DNA from: Albibacillus kandeliae
GTDB lineage: Bacteria; Pseudomonadota; Alphaproteobacteria; Rhodobacterales; Rhodobacteraceae
Reading direction: 5' to 3'
DNA: 64,000 bases
Assembly (NCBI RefSeq): GCF_003116585.1
Contig: NZ_QEHM01000003.1
Coordinates: forward strand, 420,916 to 484,915
Shown: positions 17,300-26,493 of the stretch, in pieces
Numbering within the stretch: the first letter of the stretch is position 1
How the letters are laid out: each line of letters begins with the position of its first letter
The notes under the pieces: generated by a model
Told to the model about the DNA's origin: nothing
The model's database searches: none
Seen by the model: the letters and a program-made list of their open reading frames with translations, nothing else
Translations under genes and position numbers: made by a program

Positions 17300-17809
17300 T
17301 CAGACGCTGATGGCTCCGGTGGCCACCGAGCTGCGGCTGCGGCGCACCCAGAGGTGGGTCAGCGCGACCAGGACCAGCCAGCCGACCAGGATCATCGGTT
17401 GCCCCACGAAGGCCAGCGGCGCGATCAGCGCGCCGAAGGCGACCGAGACCATGCCGGTGCTGCTCCAGCCCGAGGCCAGAAGGTCCGGCACCTGCCCGGC
17501 GAGGCTGCCGAACAGGCCTGCGATGAAGGCCGCGAAGAGCCCCCCGAGCGCCGCGAGGATCCAGCCGAGGATGCCCCTGCGCCCGAACAGGCCAGTGGTG
17601 AGAAAGCCCGCGAGCGCCCCGCCGATGGCCATGGCGACCACGTAGCGGAACACCAGCGGCCAGGGCTGGTTCGACCAGCTCAACGCCTCGGACCCGAGGA
17701 CATCTTCCATGAAGAACGCGATGAACAGCAGACAGCCGATCAGGGCCATCATGCCGATGACGATTCCCCGCGCCGCACTGGCCGGGTGTCCGGATCGACT
17801 GGCTTCCAT
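17300..17809 (-). CDS. Hypothetical integral membrane protein
   Basis: 169 residues with about four to five hydrophobic segments (for example VIGMMALIGCLLFIAFF, AMAIGGALAGFLTTGLF, ILAALGGLFAAFIAGLF, MILVGWLVLVALTHLWV). No family recognised. First gene of the core chromosome after the tRNA scar. ATG 17809 is used; a GTG at 17821 in the same frame has a better placed GGGAGG overlapping it and cannot be excluded. Stands alone; no operon partner. Confidence 0.65.
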   Translation of the reverse strand: MEASRSGHPASAARGIVIGMMALIGCLLFIAFFMEDVLGSEALSWSNQPWPLVFRYVVAMAIGGALAGFLTTGLFGRRGILGWILAALGGLFAAFIAGLFGSLAGQVPDLLASGWSSTGMVSVAFGALIAPLAFVGQPMILVGWLVLVALTHLWVRRSRSSVATGAISV

Positions 17810-17939
17810 GCGGCCTTGCACCTCCCGCCGTGCGTTGCGCTGTCCGGGCAGCCTAGCACAGAGGGACCGGTCGCGCTACTTCCGGGCGAGTCCGCGCCCG
17901 TGTGGCGCAGGCGGGGCGGGAGCGCCGCCCCGCCCCCGA

Positions 17940-19586
17940 TCAGCCCGCGTTGACACCGTCCAGCCAGCGGCACATGTCGCGCAGCCGGGTCTCGGACTCG
18001 GGGCAATACTCCATCGCCCGCAGGTAGCCGTGGATCAGCCCCGCGCCGCCCTCGACGGTCAGTGGCACCCCGGCGGCGCGCAGCGCCTCGGCATAGGCCA
18101 TCCCGCTGTCGCGCAGCGGGTCGTACTGGGCCACCCCGACATAGGTCGGAGGCAGGCCCGCATGGCTGGCCGCAGCCAGCGGGGCGATGCGCGGGTCGCT
18201 GTTCAGCTGCTCCACGTCCGGGCAGTAGAGTGCGTTGGTCGCCGCCATGCCCGCCACCTTCAGCAACGGTCCTTCCGCGTTCTCGGCATAGGACGGGCGG
18301 CTGCGGTCGAAATCGCAGGCGGGGTAGATCAGCAGCTGGGCCGAGAGCGGCACGCCCTCATCCCGGCAGGTCAGGCCGACCGCGGCGGCGAGGTTCCCGC
18401 CGGCGCTGTCACCGCCAATGGCGATGCGGGCCGGGTCGATGCCCAGCGTTCCGGCCTGGTCATGGGCCCATTTCATCACCGCGAGGACCTGGAGATAGGC
18501 CGCCGGAAACGGCTCTTCGGGCGCCAGCGCGTAGTCGACCGAGATCACCGTCTGGCGGTTCCACGCGGCGATGCGCGCGGTGATGTCCCAGTGCGTTTCG
18601 GGGCTGCCCTGCATCCAGCCGCCGCCGTGCATGTAGACCAGCGCGGGCTGGCTGCCGCCCGAGGCGTGGCGGAAGATGCGGACCCGGACCGGACCGCCGT
18701 CGCTGTCGATCCAGTGCTCCTCGTCGGTTTCCACCTCCGGCGGAGTCGGCAGGCGCATGTCGCGCGCAATGCCCTCGAAGTGGATCCGCCTGTCGGCGGG
18801 CGTGGCGTCTGGCCCCAGCGTGGACCACTTCTCGTCCCACACCTCGAGGAACCGGAAGATATCCGGGTTGATCATGCGTGCCTCCTCCTTTGATCTTGGC
18901 AGTTCGCTTTCGGCGGACAGCCCCGGCTTCATCACGAGGCCGAGGATCATGTCGCCGACATGGCGGCGCAGCATCTGCTGGCCGCGTTCGGAGAAGAGCT
19001 CTCCCCCGAAGATCTTGGAAAAGGTGGCACGGTTCGAGACATTGAAGACCGACACCGCCGAGATGTGCCAGTGCAGCTCCAGCGCCGTCAGACCCCGGCG
19101 GAACAGCCCCGCCTCGACGCCCCGGCGATAGATGTCCTCAAGCAGGCGGATGACCGACGAGTTCTGCCCGGCGATCGCATCCGACTGCGACATGTGCGAG
19201 CCTTCGTGCACGTTCTCGATCATCACCAGCCGCACGAAGTCGGTATTGTGGCGATGGTGGTCAAAGGTGAACTCGGCCAGCTGGCGCAGCGCGGCAACCG
19301 GGTTCAGCGCGCCAAGGTCCAGCGCGTCCTCGCCCTGCCGCATCCGGCCATAGGCATCTTCCAGCACCGCCTGGTACAGCGATTGCTTGTCCCCGAAGTA
19401 GTAGTAGATCATCCGCTTGGACGTGCGGGTGCGCGCCGCGATCTCCTCGATCCGCGCTCCCGACAGCCCCTGCGACGCAAAGACCTCGCGGGCGACCTGC
19501 AGGATATTGGCGCGCACCGCGTCCGGATCCTGCTTCCACCCGCGCCTCTGGGCGTCGCCGCCGCTCCCCGAAACCGCCTCTCCCAT
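17940..19586 (-). CDS. TetR regulator fused in frame to an HSL-family alpha/beta hydrolase
   Basis: One open frame of 548 residues. Residues 1-230 are a TetR-type regulator (ANILQVAREVFASQGL, IAARTRTSKRMIYYYFGDKQSLY). From about 238 the frame continues into a hormone-sensitive-lipase-type esterase: oxyanion YMHGGGW, nucleophile GGDSAGGN, a following Asp region (QYDPLRD) and a catalytic His near GLIHGY. The start is ATG 19586 with GGAGG 5 nt upstream. A separate ATG at 18875 has a nearly perfect ribosome site, so the esterase (311 aa) may also be made alone. It is divergent from the quinate/shikimate operon and probably regulates it; the esterase may free quinate or shikimate from esters. Both roles are inferred. 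Confidence 0.85.
   Translation of the reverse strand: MGEAVSGSGGDAQRRGWKQDPDAVRANILQVAREVFASQGLSGARIEEIAARTRTSKRMIYYYFGDKQSLYQAVLEDAYGRMRQGEDALDLGALNPVAALRQLAEFTFDHHRHNTDFVRLVMIENVHEGSHMSQSDAIAGQNSSVIRLLEDIYRRGVEAGLFRRGLTALELHWHISAVSVFNVSNRATFSKIFGGELFSERGQQMLRRHVGDMILGLVMKPGLSAESELPRSKEEARMINPDIFRFLEVWDEKWSTLGPDATPADRRIHFEGIARDMRLPTPPEVETDEEHWIDSDGGPVRVRIFRHASGGSQPALVYMHGGGWMQGSPETHWDITARIAAWNRQTVISVDYALAPEEPFPAAYLQVLAVMKWAHDQAGTLGIDPARIAIGGDSAGGNLAAAVGLTCRDEGVPLSAQLLIYPACDFDRSRPSYAENAEGPLLKVAGMAATNALYCPDVEQLNSDPRIAPLAAASHAGLPPTYVGVAQYDPLRDSGMAYAEALRAAGVPLTVEGGAGLIHGYLRAMEYCPESETRLRDMCRWLDGVNAG
18881..18891 (-). promoter_or_regulatory. Internal ribosome-binding site for the hydrolase part
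   Basis: AAAGGAGGAGG on the minus strand, 5 nt before ATG 18875, which begins MINPDIF at the start of the esterase domain. This is a stronger site than that of most genes in the window. It implies separate translation of the esterase, even though no stop codon ends the regulator frame. Confidence 0.7.
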
Positions 19587-19690
19587 TCCGTCCTCCCTCT
19601 GCCTTGGTCCGGGTGCGCTCCTGTTAGCGCATTTCGGGCCGAGGCGGAATTGCTCGCTCGGGCTGGCCATGGGCCATTTTGAACCGTTGC

Positions 19691-19727
19691 GAACATTTGG
19701 TTGACACAATTAACCGTATAGAACATT
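19691..19727 (+). promoter_or_regulatory. Promoter/operator candidate of the quinate/shikimate operon
   Basis: A perfect -35-like TTGACA lies at 19701-19706 inside a dyad GGTT-N11-AACC (19699-19715), and GAACATT occurs twice (19691-19697, 19721-19727). This is AT-rich compared with its surroundings and sits between the divergent TetR-hydrolase and dehydrogenase genes. It is a likely TetR target; no clear -10 box was fixed. Confidence 0.4.
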
Positions 19728-19808
19728 GTGCCGTCAAGAGGGCCCTGCCGAGGAGGCGGGCCAAGGGGAGGATTGACGACCGTGCCGCAGCTCGCGACTT
19801 CGCAAGCC

Positions 19809-20672
19809 ATGAACGACAGCGACGCGCCCGTGCGCATCGGCCTGCTGGGCCGGGGAATTGCCGCCTCGCGGACCCCCCGCATGCACATGGCCGCCGCGGC
19901 GGAACTCGGCCTGCCCTACGACTACCAGCTCGTCGATTCGCTGGTGCGCGACCTGCCGGAGGACGCCGGGGCGATTCTCGACCTGCTCGAAGGCGAGGGC
20001 TTTCACGGCCTCAACGTCACCTACCCGTTCAAACGCGCGATGATCCCGGCGATGGACGAGCTCTCGGACGCCGCCCGCAAGGTCGGCGCCGTCAACACCG
20101 TGGTATTCCGCGACGGCAAGCGGTTCGGCCACAACACCGATCACTGGGGCTTCGGCCAGAGCCTGCGTGACGGCCTGCCCGACGCGGCGCGGGACCGGGT
20201 GCTGATGATCGGCGCCGGCGGGGCCGGCGGCGCGGTCGCCCACGCCCTGCTCGACGCCGGAACCGGCACCCTGCTGGTCGCCGACCTCTCGCCCGAGATG
20301 GCCGAGGGGCTGGTCGCCACTCTGACCGAACATTACGGCGAGGGCCGCGCCAGCGCGGTTGCGGACCTGTCGGCGGCAGCGGCATCGGCGCAGGGCCTCG
20401 TCAACTGCACCCCGGTCGGCATGGAGAAATACCCGGGCATGCCGGTGGCCGCGTCCGACCTGCGGCCCGATCTCTGGGTCGCCGATATTGTCTATTTCCC
20501 GCTCGAGACCGAGCTGCTGCGGACCGCGCGGGCCATCGGCTGCCGGGTTCTGCCCGGCTCGGGCATGGCGCTGCATCAGGCGGCGCGGGCCTTCAAGCTA
20601 TTCACCGGACGAGAGCCCGACAGCGCACGGATGTGGGAGGCATTCCGTTCGTTCGACACCCAGTCGGGCTGA
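19809..20672 (+). CDS. Shikimate/quinate 5-dehydrogenase family protein
   Basis: 287-residue NAD(P)-dependent dehydrogenase of the AroE/YdiB superfamily. The N-terminal substrate domain has ASRTPRMH (variant of SxSPxxHN), NVTYPFKR with the catalytic Lys, and NTDHWGF with the catalytic Asp. The C-terminal Rossmann domain has MIGAGGAGGAVAHAL. The catabolic neighbours (TRAP transporter, quiC) suggest oxidation of quinate or shikimate rather than chorismate synthesis. ATG 19809 is used; GTG 19782 in frame has GGGGAGG 10 nt upstream and is a real alternative. Confidence 0.85.
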   Translation: MNDSDAPVRIGLLGRGIAASRTPRMHMAAAAELGLPYDYQLVDSLVRDLPEDAGAILDLLEGEGFHGLNVTYPFKRAMIPAMDELSDAARKVGAVNTVVFRDGKRFGHNTDHWGFGQSLRDGLPDAARDRVLMIGAGGAGGAVAHALLDAGTGTLLVADLSPEMAEGLVATLTEHYGEGRASAVADLSAAAASAQGLVNCTPVGMEKYPGMPVAASDLRPDLWVADIVYFPLETELLRTARAIGCRVLPGSGMALHQAARAFKLFTGREPDSARMWEAFRSFDTQSG

Positions 20673-20701
20673 CACATGGCATTCATGAAAGGGAGGACAT
20701 C

Positions 20702-21688
20702 ATGAAATACCAAGACTTCACCGCCGCCTGCTGTGGCGCGGTGCTGGCCCTGGCGATCGGCGCCGGGTCGGTCGCGGCACAGGAAAAGGTCGAACTGATC
20801 TATTCCGACACGGTGCAGGAAAGCGACCGCCGTTCGACCATCCTGCGCGACGCCTTCGCCGGTTGCCTCGGCGACGGGTTCGAATTCAAGCCCTACTTCG
20901 GCGCGACCCTGTTCAAGCAGGGCACCGAGCTGACCGCGATGCAGCGCGGCAACCTCGACATGGCGAACCTCGCCATCTTCGATTTCTACAACCAGCTGCC
21001 CGAGACCTCGATCCTCGGCACCGCCTACCTGTGGCGGGACTACGATCACATGCGCGCGACCTTCGACAGCGACGTGATGGACGACCTGATCGCCAAGATC
21101 GAAGGCGAGACCCAGATCAAGGTGCTGGCATGGCCCTACATCGGAACCCGCCACGTCAACATCCGGGGTGACAAGGAGATCATGACTCCGGCGGACCTCG
21201 CCGGGATCAAGCTGCGGATGCCGGGCGGCGAAGGCTGGCAGTTCGTGGGCGAGGCGCTTGGCGCCAACCCGACACCGCTCGCCTTCACCGAAGTCTACAC
21301 AGCGCTGCAGACCGGCGCGGTGGACGGGCAGGACAACCCCCTGCCCGCCGACAAGCAGATGAAGTTCTACGAGGTGACCAACCAGATCATCCTGACCGGC
21401 CACCTGATCGCCAACAACGTCTTCTCGATCTCCCGCCAGAAATGGGAGAGCCTGAACGGCGACCAGCAGGCCAAAGTCTCGGAGTGCGCGCGCACCTTCC
21501 AGGACGCGATGGACAAGAACACTCTCGAGCAGGAAGCCGAACTCGTCTCGTTCTTCGAGGGCGAAGGGCTGAAGGTCTACGAACCCAACAAGGAAGCATT
21601 CCGCGAGCATGTGCTCGAGGTCTACAAGGCGTCCAAGTTCTCCAAGGACTGGCCGGACGGGCTTCTGGAAAAGATCAACGGGCTCTGA
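20702..21688 (+). CDS. dctP: TRAP transporter substrate-binding protein, DctP family (copy 1)
   Basis: 328-residue periplasmic binding protein with an N-terminal Sec signal peptide ending near GSVAAQ. It has the DctP-family core: FGATLFKQGTELTAMQRGN and a substrate-coordinating region KLRMPGGEGWQFVGEALGANPTP with the conserved Arg, then TEVYTALQTGAVDGQDNPL. GGGAGG lies 7 nt before the ATG. It feeds the DctQ/DctM pair of the same operon; the substrate is probably quinate, shikimate or a related hydroxy acid, judged from the neighbours. Confidence 0.93.
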   Translation: MKYQDFTAACCGAVLALAIGAGSVAAQEKVELIYSDTVQESDRRSTILRDAFAGCLGDGFEFKPYFGATLFKQGTELTAMQRGNLDMANLAIFDFYNQLPETSILGTAYLWRDYDHMRATFDSDVMDDLIAKIEGETQIKVLAWPYIGTRHVNIRGDKEIMTPADLAGIKLRMPGGEGWQFVGEALGANPTPLAFTEVYTALQTGAVDGQDNPLPADKQMKFYEVTNQIILTGHLIANNVFSISRQKWESLNGDQQAKVSECARTFQDAMDKNTLEQEAELVSFFEGEGLKVYEPNKEAFREHVLEVYKASKFSKDWPDGLLEKINGL

Positions 21689-21694
21689 GACCTC

Positions 21695-21726
21695 GCGCGG
21701 CCCCCGATATGGGGCGGGGGCCGCGC
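21695..21726 (+). terminator. Intercistronic hairpin between dctP copies 1 and 2
   Basis: A perfect 12-bp GC stem (21695-21706 with 21715-21726) and an 8-nt loop, 6 nt past the stop codon and with no T-run. Likely an attenuator or mRNA-stabilising element that raises binding-protein output over the membrane subunits. Confidence 0.7.
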
Positions 21727-21748
21727 TCAATGCATTGGGGAGGAAACC

Positions 21749-22735
21749 ATGACATTTGACCATTTCATCAAGCGCAGCCTTGGCGCGGCCCTGCTGGGCG
21801 CCGCCGTCGCAGGCAGCGTTCTGGCCGGGGACGCGCCCGCGCTGATCTATTCCGATACCGTGGCCGCCGCCGACCCGCGCAGCGCGGTGCTCGACGAGGG
21901 CTTTGCCGCCTGCCTCGGCGCGGCGTTCGACTTCACGCCCTACCACGGCGCGACGTTGGTCAAGCAGGGCACCGAGCTGACCGCGATGCAGCGCGGTAAC
22001 CTCGACATGGCGAACCTCGCCATCTTCGACTTCTACAACCAGGTGCCCGAGGCCTCGATCCTCGGCACCGCCTACCTGTTCCGCGACGTCGACCACATGC
22101 GCCGGGTCTACGACAGTGACGTGCTGGACGGCCTCGTCGCGACGATGGAGGAAAAGACCAAGATCAAGATCCTGGCCTGGCCCTATATCGGAACCCGCCA
22201 CGTGAACATCCGGGGCGAAAAGGAAATCCGCACGCCGGCGGACCTCGCCGGGATCAAGCTGCGGATGCCCGGCGGCGAAGGCTGGCAGTTCCTCGGCGAG
22301 GCGCTGGGAGCCAACCCCACACCGCTCGCCTTTACCGAGGTCTACACCGCCCTCCAGACCGGCGCGATCGACGGACAGGACAACCCGCTGCCGACCGACA
22401 AGTCGATGAAGTTCTACGAGGTGACCGACCAGATCGTCCTGACCGGGCACCGCATGTCGAACAACGTCTTCGCCGTGTCGATGTCCAAGTGGGACAGCCT
22501 CACGCCCGAGCAGCAGGACAAGCTGCAAGCCTGCTCGGACCAGTTCGAGAACGACATGGCTGACTTCGTGCTGACCCAGGAAACCGAACTGGTCTCCTTC
22601 TTCGAGAACGAGGGGCTGAAGGTCTACGAGCCCGACAAGGCGGCCTTCCGCGAACACGTGCTCGATGTCTACAAGGCCTCGAAATTCTCCGAAGACTGGC
22701 CCGACGGCCTGCTCGACCGGATCAACGCCCTCTGA
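21749..22735 (+). CDS. dctP: TRAP transporter substrate-binding protein, DctP family (copy 2)
   Basis: 328-residue periplasmic binding protein, signal peptide ending near GSVLAG. It is strikingly similar to the preceding protein along its whole length (same MANLAIFDFYNQ, WPYIGTRHVNIRG and KLRMPGGEGWQF segments), so the pair arose by tandem duplication. GGGGAGG lies 6 nt before the ATG. Differences cluster in the first 50 residues and the C-terminal third. It may widen substrate range or simply raise dosage. Confidence 0.93.
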   Translation: MTFDHFIKRSLGAALLGAAVAGSVLAGDAPALIYSDTVAAADPRSAVLDEGFAACLGAAFDFTPYHGATLVKQGTELTAMQRGNLDMANLAIFDFYNQVPEASILGTAYLFRDVDHMRRVYDSDVLDGLVATMEEKTKIKILAWPYIGTRHVNIRGEKEIRTPADLAGIKLRMPGGEGWQFLGEALGANPTPLAFTEVYTALQTGAIDGQDNPLPTDKSMKFYEVTDQIVLTGHRMSNNVFAVSMSKWDSLTPEQQDKLQACSDQFENDMADFVLTQETELVSFFENEGLKVYEPDKAAFREHVLDVYKASKFSEDWPDGLLDRINAL

Positions 22736-22743
22736 CCAACGCC

Positions 22744-22767
22744 GGCACCCGCCCCGGGGCGGGTGCC
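22744..22767 (+). terminator. Intercistronic hairpin between dctP copy 2 and dctQ
   Basis: A perfect 24-bp palindrome (12-bp arms GGCACCCGCCCC / GGGGCGGGTGCC) 8 nt past the stop codon, with no T-run. Same likely role as the hairpin at 21695-21726: it separates highly expressed binding proteins from membrane subunits. Confidence 0.7.
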
Positions 22768-22789
22768 GCTACGAAGAAACGGGAAAATC

Positions 22790-23311
22790 ATGGATCGCCT
22801 GAAATACATGTTCGAATGGACCGGCCGCCGCGCCGAGACCGTTCTGGCGCTGATCCTCGGGGCGCTGTTCCTCAGCTTCCTGATCCAGATCGTGTTCCGC
22901 TACCTGCTCAACCTGCCGCTGGGCTGGACCGTCGAGTTCGTGTCCATCGCATGGCTCTGGGGCATCCTCTTCGGCTACGCCTTCGTGGTCCGCGAGGCCG
23001 ATGTGATCCGGCTCGACATCATCTACGCGGCGCTGCCGCGCGGCGCGCGCCGGGCGCTCGACGTCATCACCGGCACCATCTGCGCGGGCATCTTCATCTG
23101 GTCGATCCCGGCAGTCTGGGGCTACGTCCAGTTCATGGCGATCGAAAAGACCGCCTACATGAAGATCCCCTTCGACTGGGTCTTCGCCATCTACATGCCC
23201 TTCATGATCTCGGTGATCATCCGCTGCGCCATCAGCATCTGGCGCGGCATCACCGGCACCGGCCCGGCTTTCGACACGCCCCAATCGGCGGGAACCCACG
23301 ACTATGATTGA
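22790..23311 (+). CDS. dctQ: TRAP transporter small membrane subunit, DctQ family
   Basis: 173 residues with four predicted membrane helices, beginning near VLALILGALFLSFLIQIVF. The family segment GWTVEFVSIAWLWGILFGYAFVVRE is present. It pairs with DctM to form the sodium-driven importer. ATG 22790 is chosen over an upstream frame start (22763), which falls inside the hairpin; GGGA lies about 6 nt upstream. It overlaps dctM by 8 bp. Confidence 0.92.
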   Translation: MDRLKYMFEWTGRRAETVLALILGALFLSFLIQIVFRYLLNLPLGWTVEFVSIAWLWGILFGYAFVVREADVIRLDIIYAALPRGARRALDVITGTICAGIFIWSIPAVWGYVQFMAIEKTAYMKIPFDWVFAIYMPFMISVIIRCAISIWRGITGTGPAFDTPQSAGTHDYD

Positions 23312-24599
23312 TCCGTTTACCGTAGCGATCCTGCTGATCGCGTTCCTCGCCTTCGGCGGGCTCTCGATGGGCCTCGCCATGATCTGCGGGTCCACCGTCT
23401 ATCTCGCCATGCGCGGGTTCGACCCCTCCATCGCGGCCGAAACCCTGCTGCAGGGCCTGTTCAACAGCTACACGCTGCTGGCGATCCCGCTCTTCATCCT
23501 CGCCGCCGACATCATGAACATCGGCTCGCTCGCCGACCGCCTGCTGCGCTTCAGCCAGGCGCTGGTGGGCCGCTTCAAGGGCGGGCTCGGGCACGTCAAC
23601 GTCGTGTCCTCGCTGATCTTCTCCGGCATGTCCGGCTCGGCCGTGGCCGACGCCGTGGGCATGGGCAAGATCATCATCAACATGATGACCAAGGACGGGA
23701 AATACACCGCCTCCTACGCCGCCGCGATCACCGCCGCCTCGGCCACCATCGGGCCGATCATCCCGCCCTCCATCCCTATGGTGCTCTACGCGCTCGTCTC
23801 GGACCAGTCGGTCGGCTACCTCTTCGCCGCCGGCATGGCACCGGGCCTGCTGATGGGCCTGGTCCTGATGATCATGAACCTGATCATCGCGCACCGCCGC
23901 AACTTCGATGTGGACGAGGCGATCCCCCTGCGAGACATGCCCAGGGTCACCTTCCGCGCCATCCCTGCCCTGCTGCTGCCGGTCATCCTGCTCGGCGGTA
24001 TCTACGGCGGCGTGATGACCCCGACCGAAGCCGCCGCCGTGGCCGCCTTCTACGCGCTGGCCATCTCGGTGATCTTCTACCGCTCGGTCTCGATCAAGCA
24101 GTTCTACGACACGCTGCTGTCCTCGGCCCGGTCCACCGCAACGGTCGGTATCCTGATCGCGGGCGCCCTCACCTTCCAGTACGTCGTCACGCGCGAGAAC
24201 GTGCCCGACGCGCTGGCCGCCTTCCTTGGCCAGTACGACCTGTCGCCGGTCGGCTTCCTGATCGCGATCAACCTGCTGTTCCTGGTGCTCGGCTGCATCC
24301 TCGAATCCGGGGCGATCCTGCTGATCATCGTGCCGATCTTCATCCCCACGGCGCAATCGCTGGGCATCGACCTCGTGCACTTCGGGGTGGTCTGCGTGGT
24401 GAACGCGATGCTGGGGCTGATCACGCCGCCCTACGGGCTTCTGCTGTTCATCGTGTCCTCGATCACCAAGGAACCACTGGGCAAGATCGTGAAGGACCTG
24501 CTGCCCTTCCTGCTGGCCCTCTTCGTGGCCCTCGCGATCATCACCTTCGTGCCGGACTTCGTGCTCTGGCTGCCGCGCCTGCTGGGCTACAAGGGGTAA
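23304..24599 (+). CDS. dctM: TRAP transporter large permease, DctM family
   Basis: 431 residues, about 12 membrane segments. The family's Na+/substrate region GMSGSAVADAVGMGK and the SATIGPIIPPSIPMVLY loop are clear. It forms the transport channel with DctQ and receives substrate from the three DctP proteins of this operon. Translationally coupled to dctQ through an 8-bp overlap and followed after 4 bp by quiC. Confidence 0.95.
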   Translation: MIDPFTVAILLIAFLAFGGLSMGLAMICGSTVYLAMRGFDPSIAAETLLQGLFNSYTLLAIPLFILAADIMNIGSLADRLLRFSQALVGRFKGGLGHVNVVSSLIFSGMSGSAVADAVGMGKIIINMMTKDGKYTASYAAAITAASATIGPIIPPSIPMVLYALVSDQSVGYLFAAGMAPGLLMGLVLMIMNLIIAHRRNFDVDEAIPLRDMPRVTFRAIPALLLPVILLGGIYGGVMTPTEAAAVAAFYALAISVIFYRSVSIKQFYDTLLSSARSTATVGILIAGALTFQYVVTRENVPDALAAFLGQYDLSPVGFLIAINLLFLVLGCILESGAILLIIVPIFIPTAQSLGIDLVHFGVVCVVNAMLGLITPPYGLLLFIVSSITKEPLGKIVKDLLPFLLALFVALAIITFVPDFVLWLPRLLGYKG

Positions 24600-24603
24600 G
24601 CGC

Positions 24604-26493
24604 ATGAAAACCTCCATCGCCACCGTCTGCATCGCCGGCGATCTGCGTGAAAAGCTGGCGGCCATCGCGGCCGCCGGTTTCGACGGGATCGAGATCTTCG
24701 AGCAGGATTTCATCACCTTCGACGCCTCCCCGCGCGAGGTAGGAGCGATGGTGCGCGACCACGGGCTCGAGATCTCGCTGTTCCAGCCGTTCCGCGATTT
24801 CGAGGGCCTGCCCGAGCCGGAACGGGCGCGCGCCTTCGACCGGATGGAGCGCAAGTTCGACCTGATGCAGGAACTCGGCACCGACCTCGTGCTGGTCTGT
24901 TCCTCGGTGCACCCCAAGGCGCTGGGTGGCATCGACCGGATGGCGGGCGACTTCCGCGCCCTTGGCGAACGGGCCGCCAAACGGGGCCTGCGTGTCGGCT
25001 ACGAGGCGCTGGCCTGGGGCAAGCATGTCTGGGATCACCGCGACGCATGGGAGGTGGTGCGCCGCGCCGATCACCCGAACATCGGGCTCATCGTCGACAG
25101 CTTCCACACCCTCGGACGCAAGATCGACCCGGACTCGATCCGTTCGATCCCCGGCGACAAGATCTTCTTCGTCCAGCTCGCCGATGCCCCGATGATCGAG
25201 ATGGACCTGCTCTACTGGTCTCGCCACTTCCGCAACATGCCGGGCGAAGGCGACCTCGACGTGACCGCCTTTACCCGCGCGGTGGCGGCCACCGGCTACA
25301 ACGGGCATTTCAGCCTCGAAGTCTTCAACGACCAGTTCCGCGGCGGCTCGCCCCGCGCCATTGCGCTGGATGGGCACCGCTCGCTCGTCTACCTGCTGGA
25401 TCAGGTCAAGCGGGCCGAGCCGGACATCGCCGTCGAGGTCCCCGAGATCCCGCCGCGCATCCGGGCCGAGGGCTTTGCCTTCGTCGAATTCGCCGCCAGC
25501 GAGGAAGAGGCGCAGGGCCTGCGCACCCTGCTCACCTCGCTCGGGTTCCACCTCGCGGGCAAGCATATCGCCAAGCAGGTCGAGGTCTGGCAGCAGGGCG
25601 AGATCCGGATCGTGGTGAACACCGACCCCGAGGGGTTCGCCTATACCGCGCACATCGCGCACGGCCTCAACATCTGCGACGTGGGCCTGACCGTCGAAAG
25701 CGCACAGGCCACCGTCGAACGCGCCGAGGCCCTCGGCGCGACGCCCTTCCGCCAGCCGGTCGGCCCGGGCGAGCTGGAAATCCCCGCGATCCGCGGGGTG
25801 GGCAGCGGCCTGCTGCATTTCATCGACCGTACCAGCAACCTTGCCGACGTCTGGGAGATCGAGTTCGAGCCGGTCGCGGGCAATGACGACACCGGCGCCG
25901 GGCTGACCCGGATCGACCACATCGCCCAGACCATGAACTACGAAGAGATGCTGACGTGGTCGCTCTTCTACATCTCGCTCTTCGAGACGCAGAAGATGGC
26001 CACCGTCGACGTGGTGGACCCCGGCGGGCTGGTCCGCAGCCAGGCGATCGAGAGCCCGGACGGCGCCATCCGCGTGACCCTCAACGGCGCCGAAACGCAC
26101 CGGACCTTTGCCGGACGCTTCATCGCCGACAGCTTCGGCTCCTCGGTGCAGCACGTGGCCTTTGCCACGGACGATATCTTCGCTACCGCCGATGCCCTGC
26201 AGGCAAACGGCTTCGCCATGCTCCCGGTGCCCGAGAACTACTATGACGACCTCGCCGCGCGTCTTGGGCTGGAGCCCGACGTCGTGGCCCGGCTGCGCGC
26301 GGCCAACATCCTCTACGACGAGGATGCGCAGGGCGCCTACTACCAGATCTACTCGCGAGCCTTCGGCGACGGCATCTTCTTCGAGATCGTCCAGCGTGCG
26401 GCGCGTTATGGCGGCTACGGGGCGCCCAACGCCCCCTTCCGCATCGCCGCCCAGCGCCGTCTGATGCCCGCGACCGGAATTCCCCGCAGATGA
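24604..26493 (+). CDS. quiC: 3-dehydroshikimate dehydratase, QuiC type
   Basis: 629 residues in two parts: a sugar-isomerase-like TIM barrel (about 1-280) and a C-terminal VOC/4-hydroxyphenylpyruvate-dioxygenase-like part (about 290-620, e.g. IDHIAQTM and VQHVAFATDDI). The barrel metal ligands Glu134, Asp165, Gln191 and Glu239 are all present, at the positions I recall for Pseudomonas QuiC1. It makes protocatechuate from 3-dehydroshikimate, the step after the dehydrogenase of this operon. Starts 4 bp after dctM and overlaps the next gene by 4 bp. Confidence 0.9.
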   Translation: MKTSIATVCIAGDLREKLAAIAAAGFDGIEIFEQDFITFDASPREVGAMVRDHGLEISLFQPFRDFEGLPEPERARAFDRMERKFDLMQELGTDLVLVCSSVHPKALGGIDRMAGDFRALGERAAKRGLRVGYEALAWGKHVWDHRDAWEVVRRADHPNIGLIVDSFHTLGRKIDPDSIRSIPGDKIFFVQLADAPMIEMDLLYWSRHFRNMPGEGDLDVTAFTRAVAATGYNGHFSLEVFNDQFRGGSPRAIALDGHRSLVYLLDQVKRAEPDIAVEVPEIPPRIRAEGFAFVEFAASEEEAQGLRTLLTSLGFHLAGKHIAKQVEVWQQGEIRIVVNTDPEGFAYTAHIAHGLNICDVGLTVESAQATVERAEALGATPFRQPVGPGELEIPAIRGVGSGLLHFIDRTSNLADVWEIEFEPVAGNDDTGAGLTRIDHIAQTMNYEEMLTWSLFYISLFETQKMATVDVVDPGGLVRSQAIESPDGAIRVTLNGAETHRTFAGRFIADSFGSSVQHVAFATDDIFATADALQANGFAMLPVPENYYDDLAARLGLEPDVVARLRAANILYDEDAQGAYYQIYSRAFGDGIFFEIVQRAARYGGYGAPNAPFRIAAQRRLMPATGIPRR

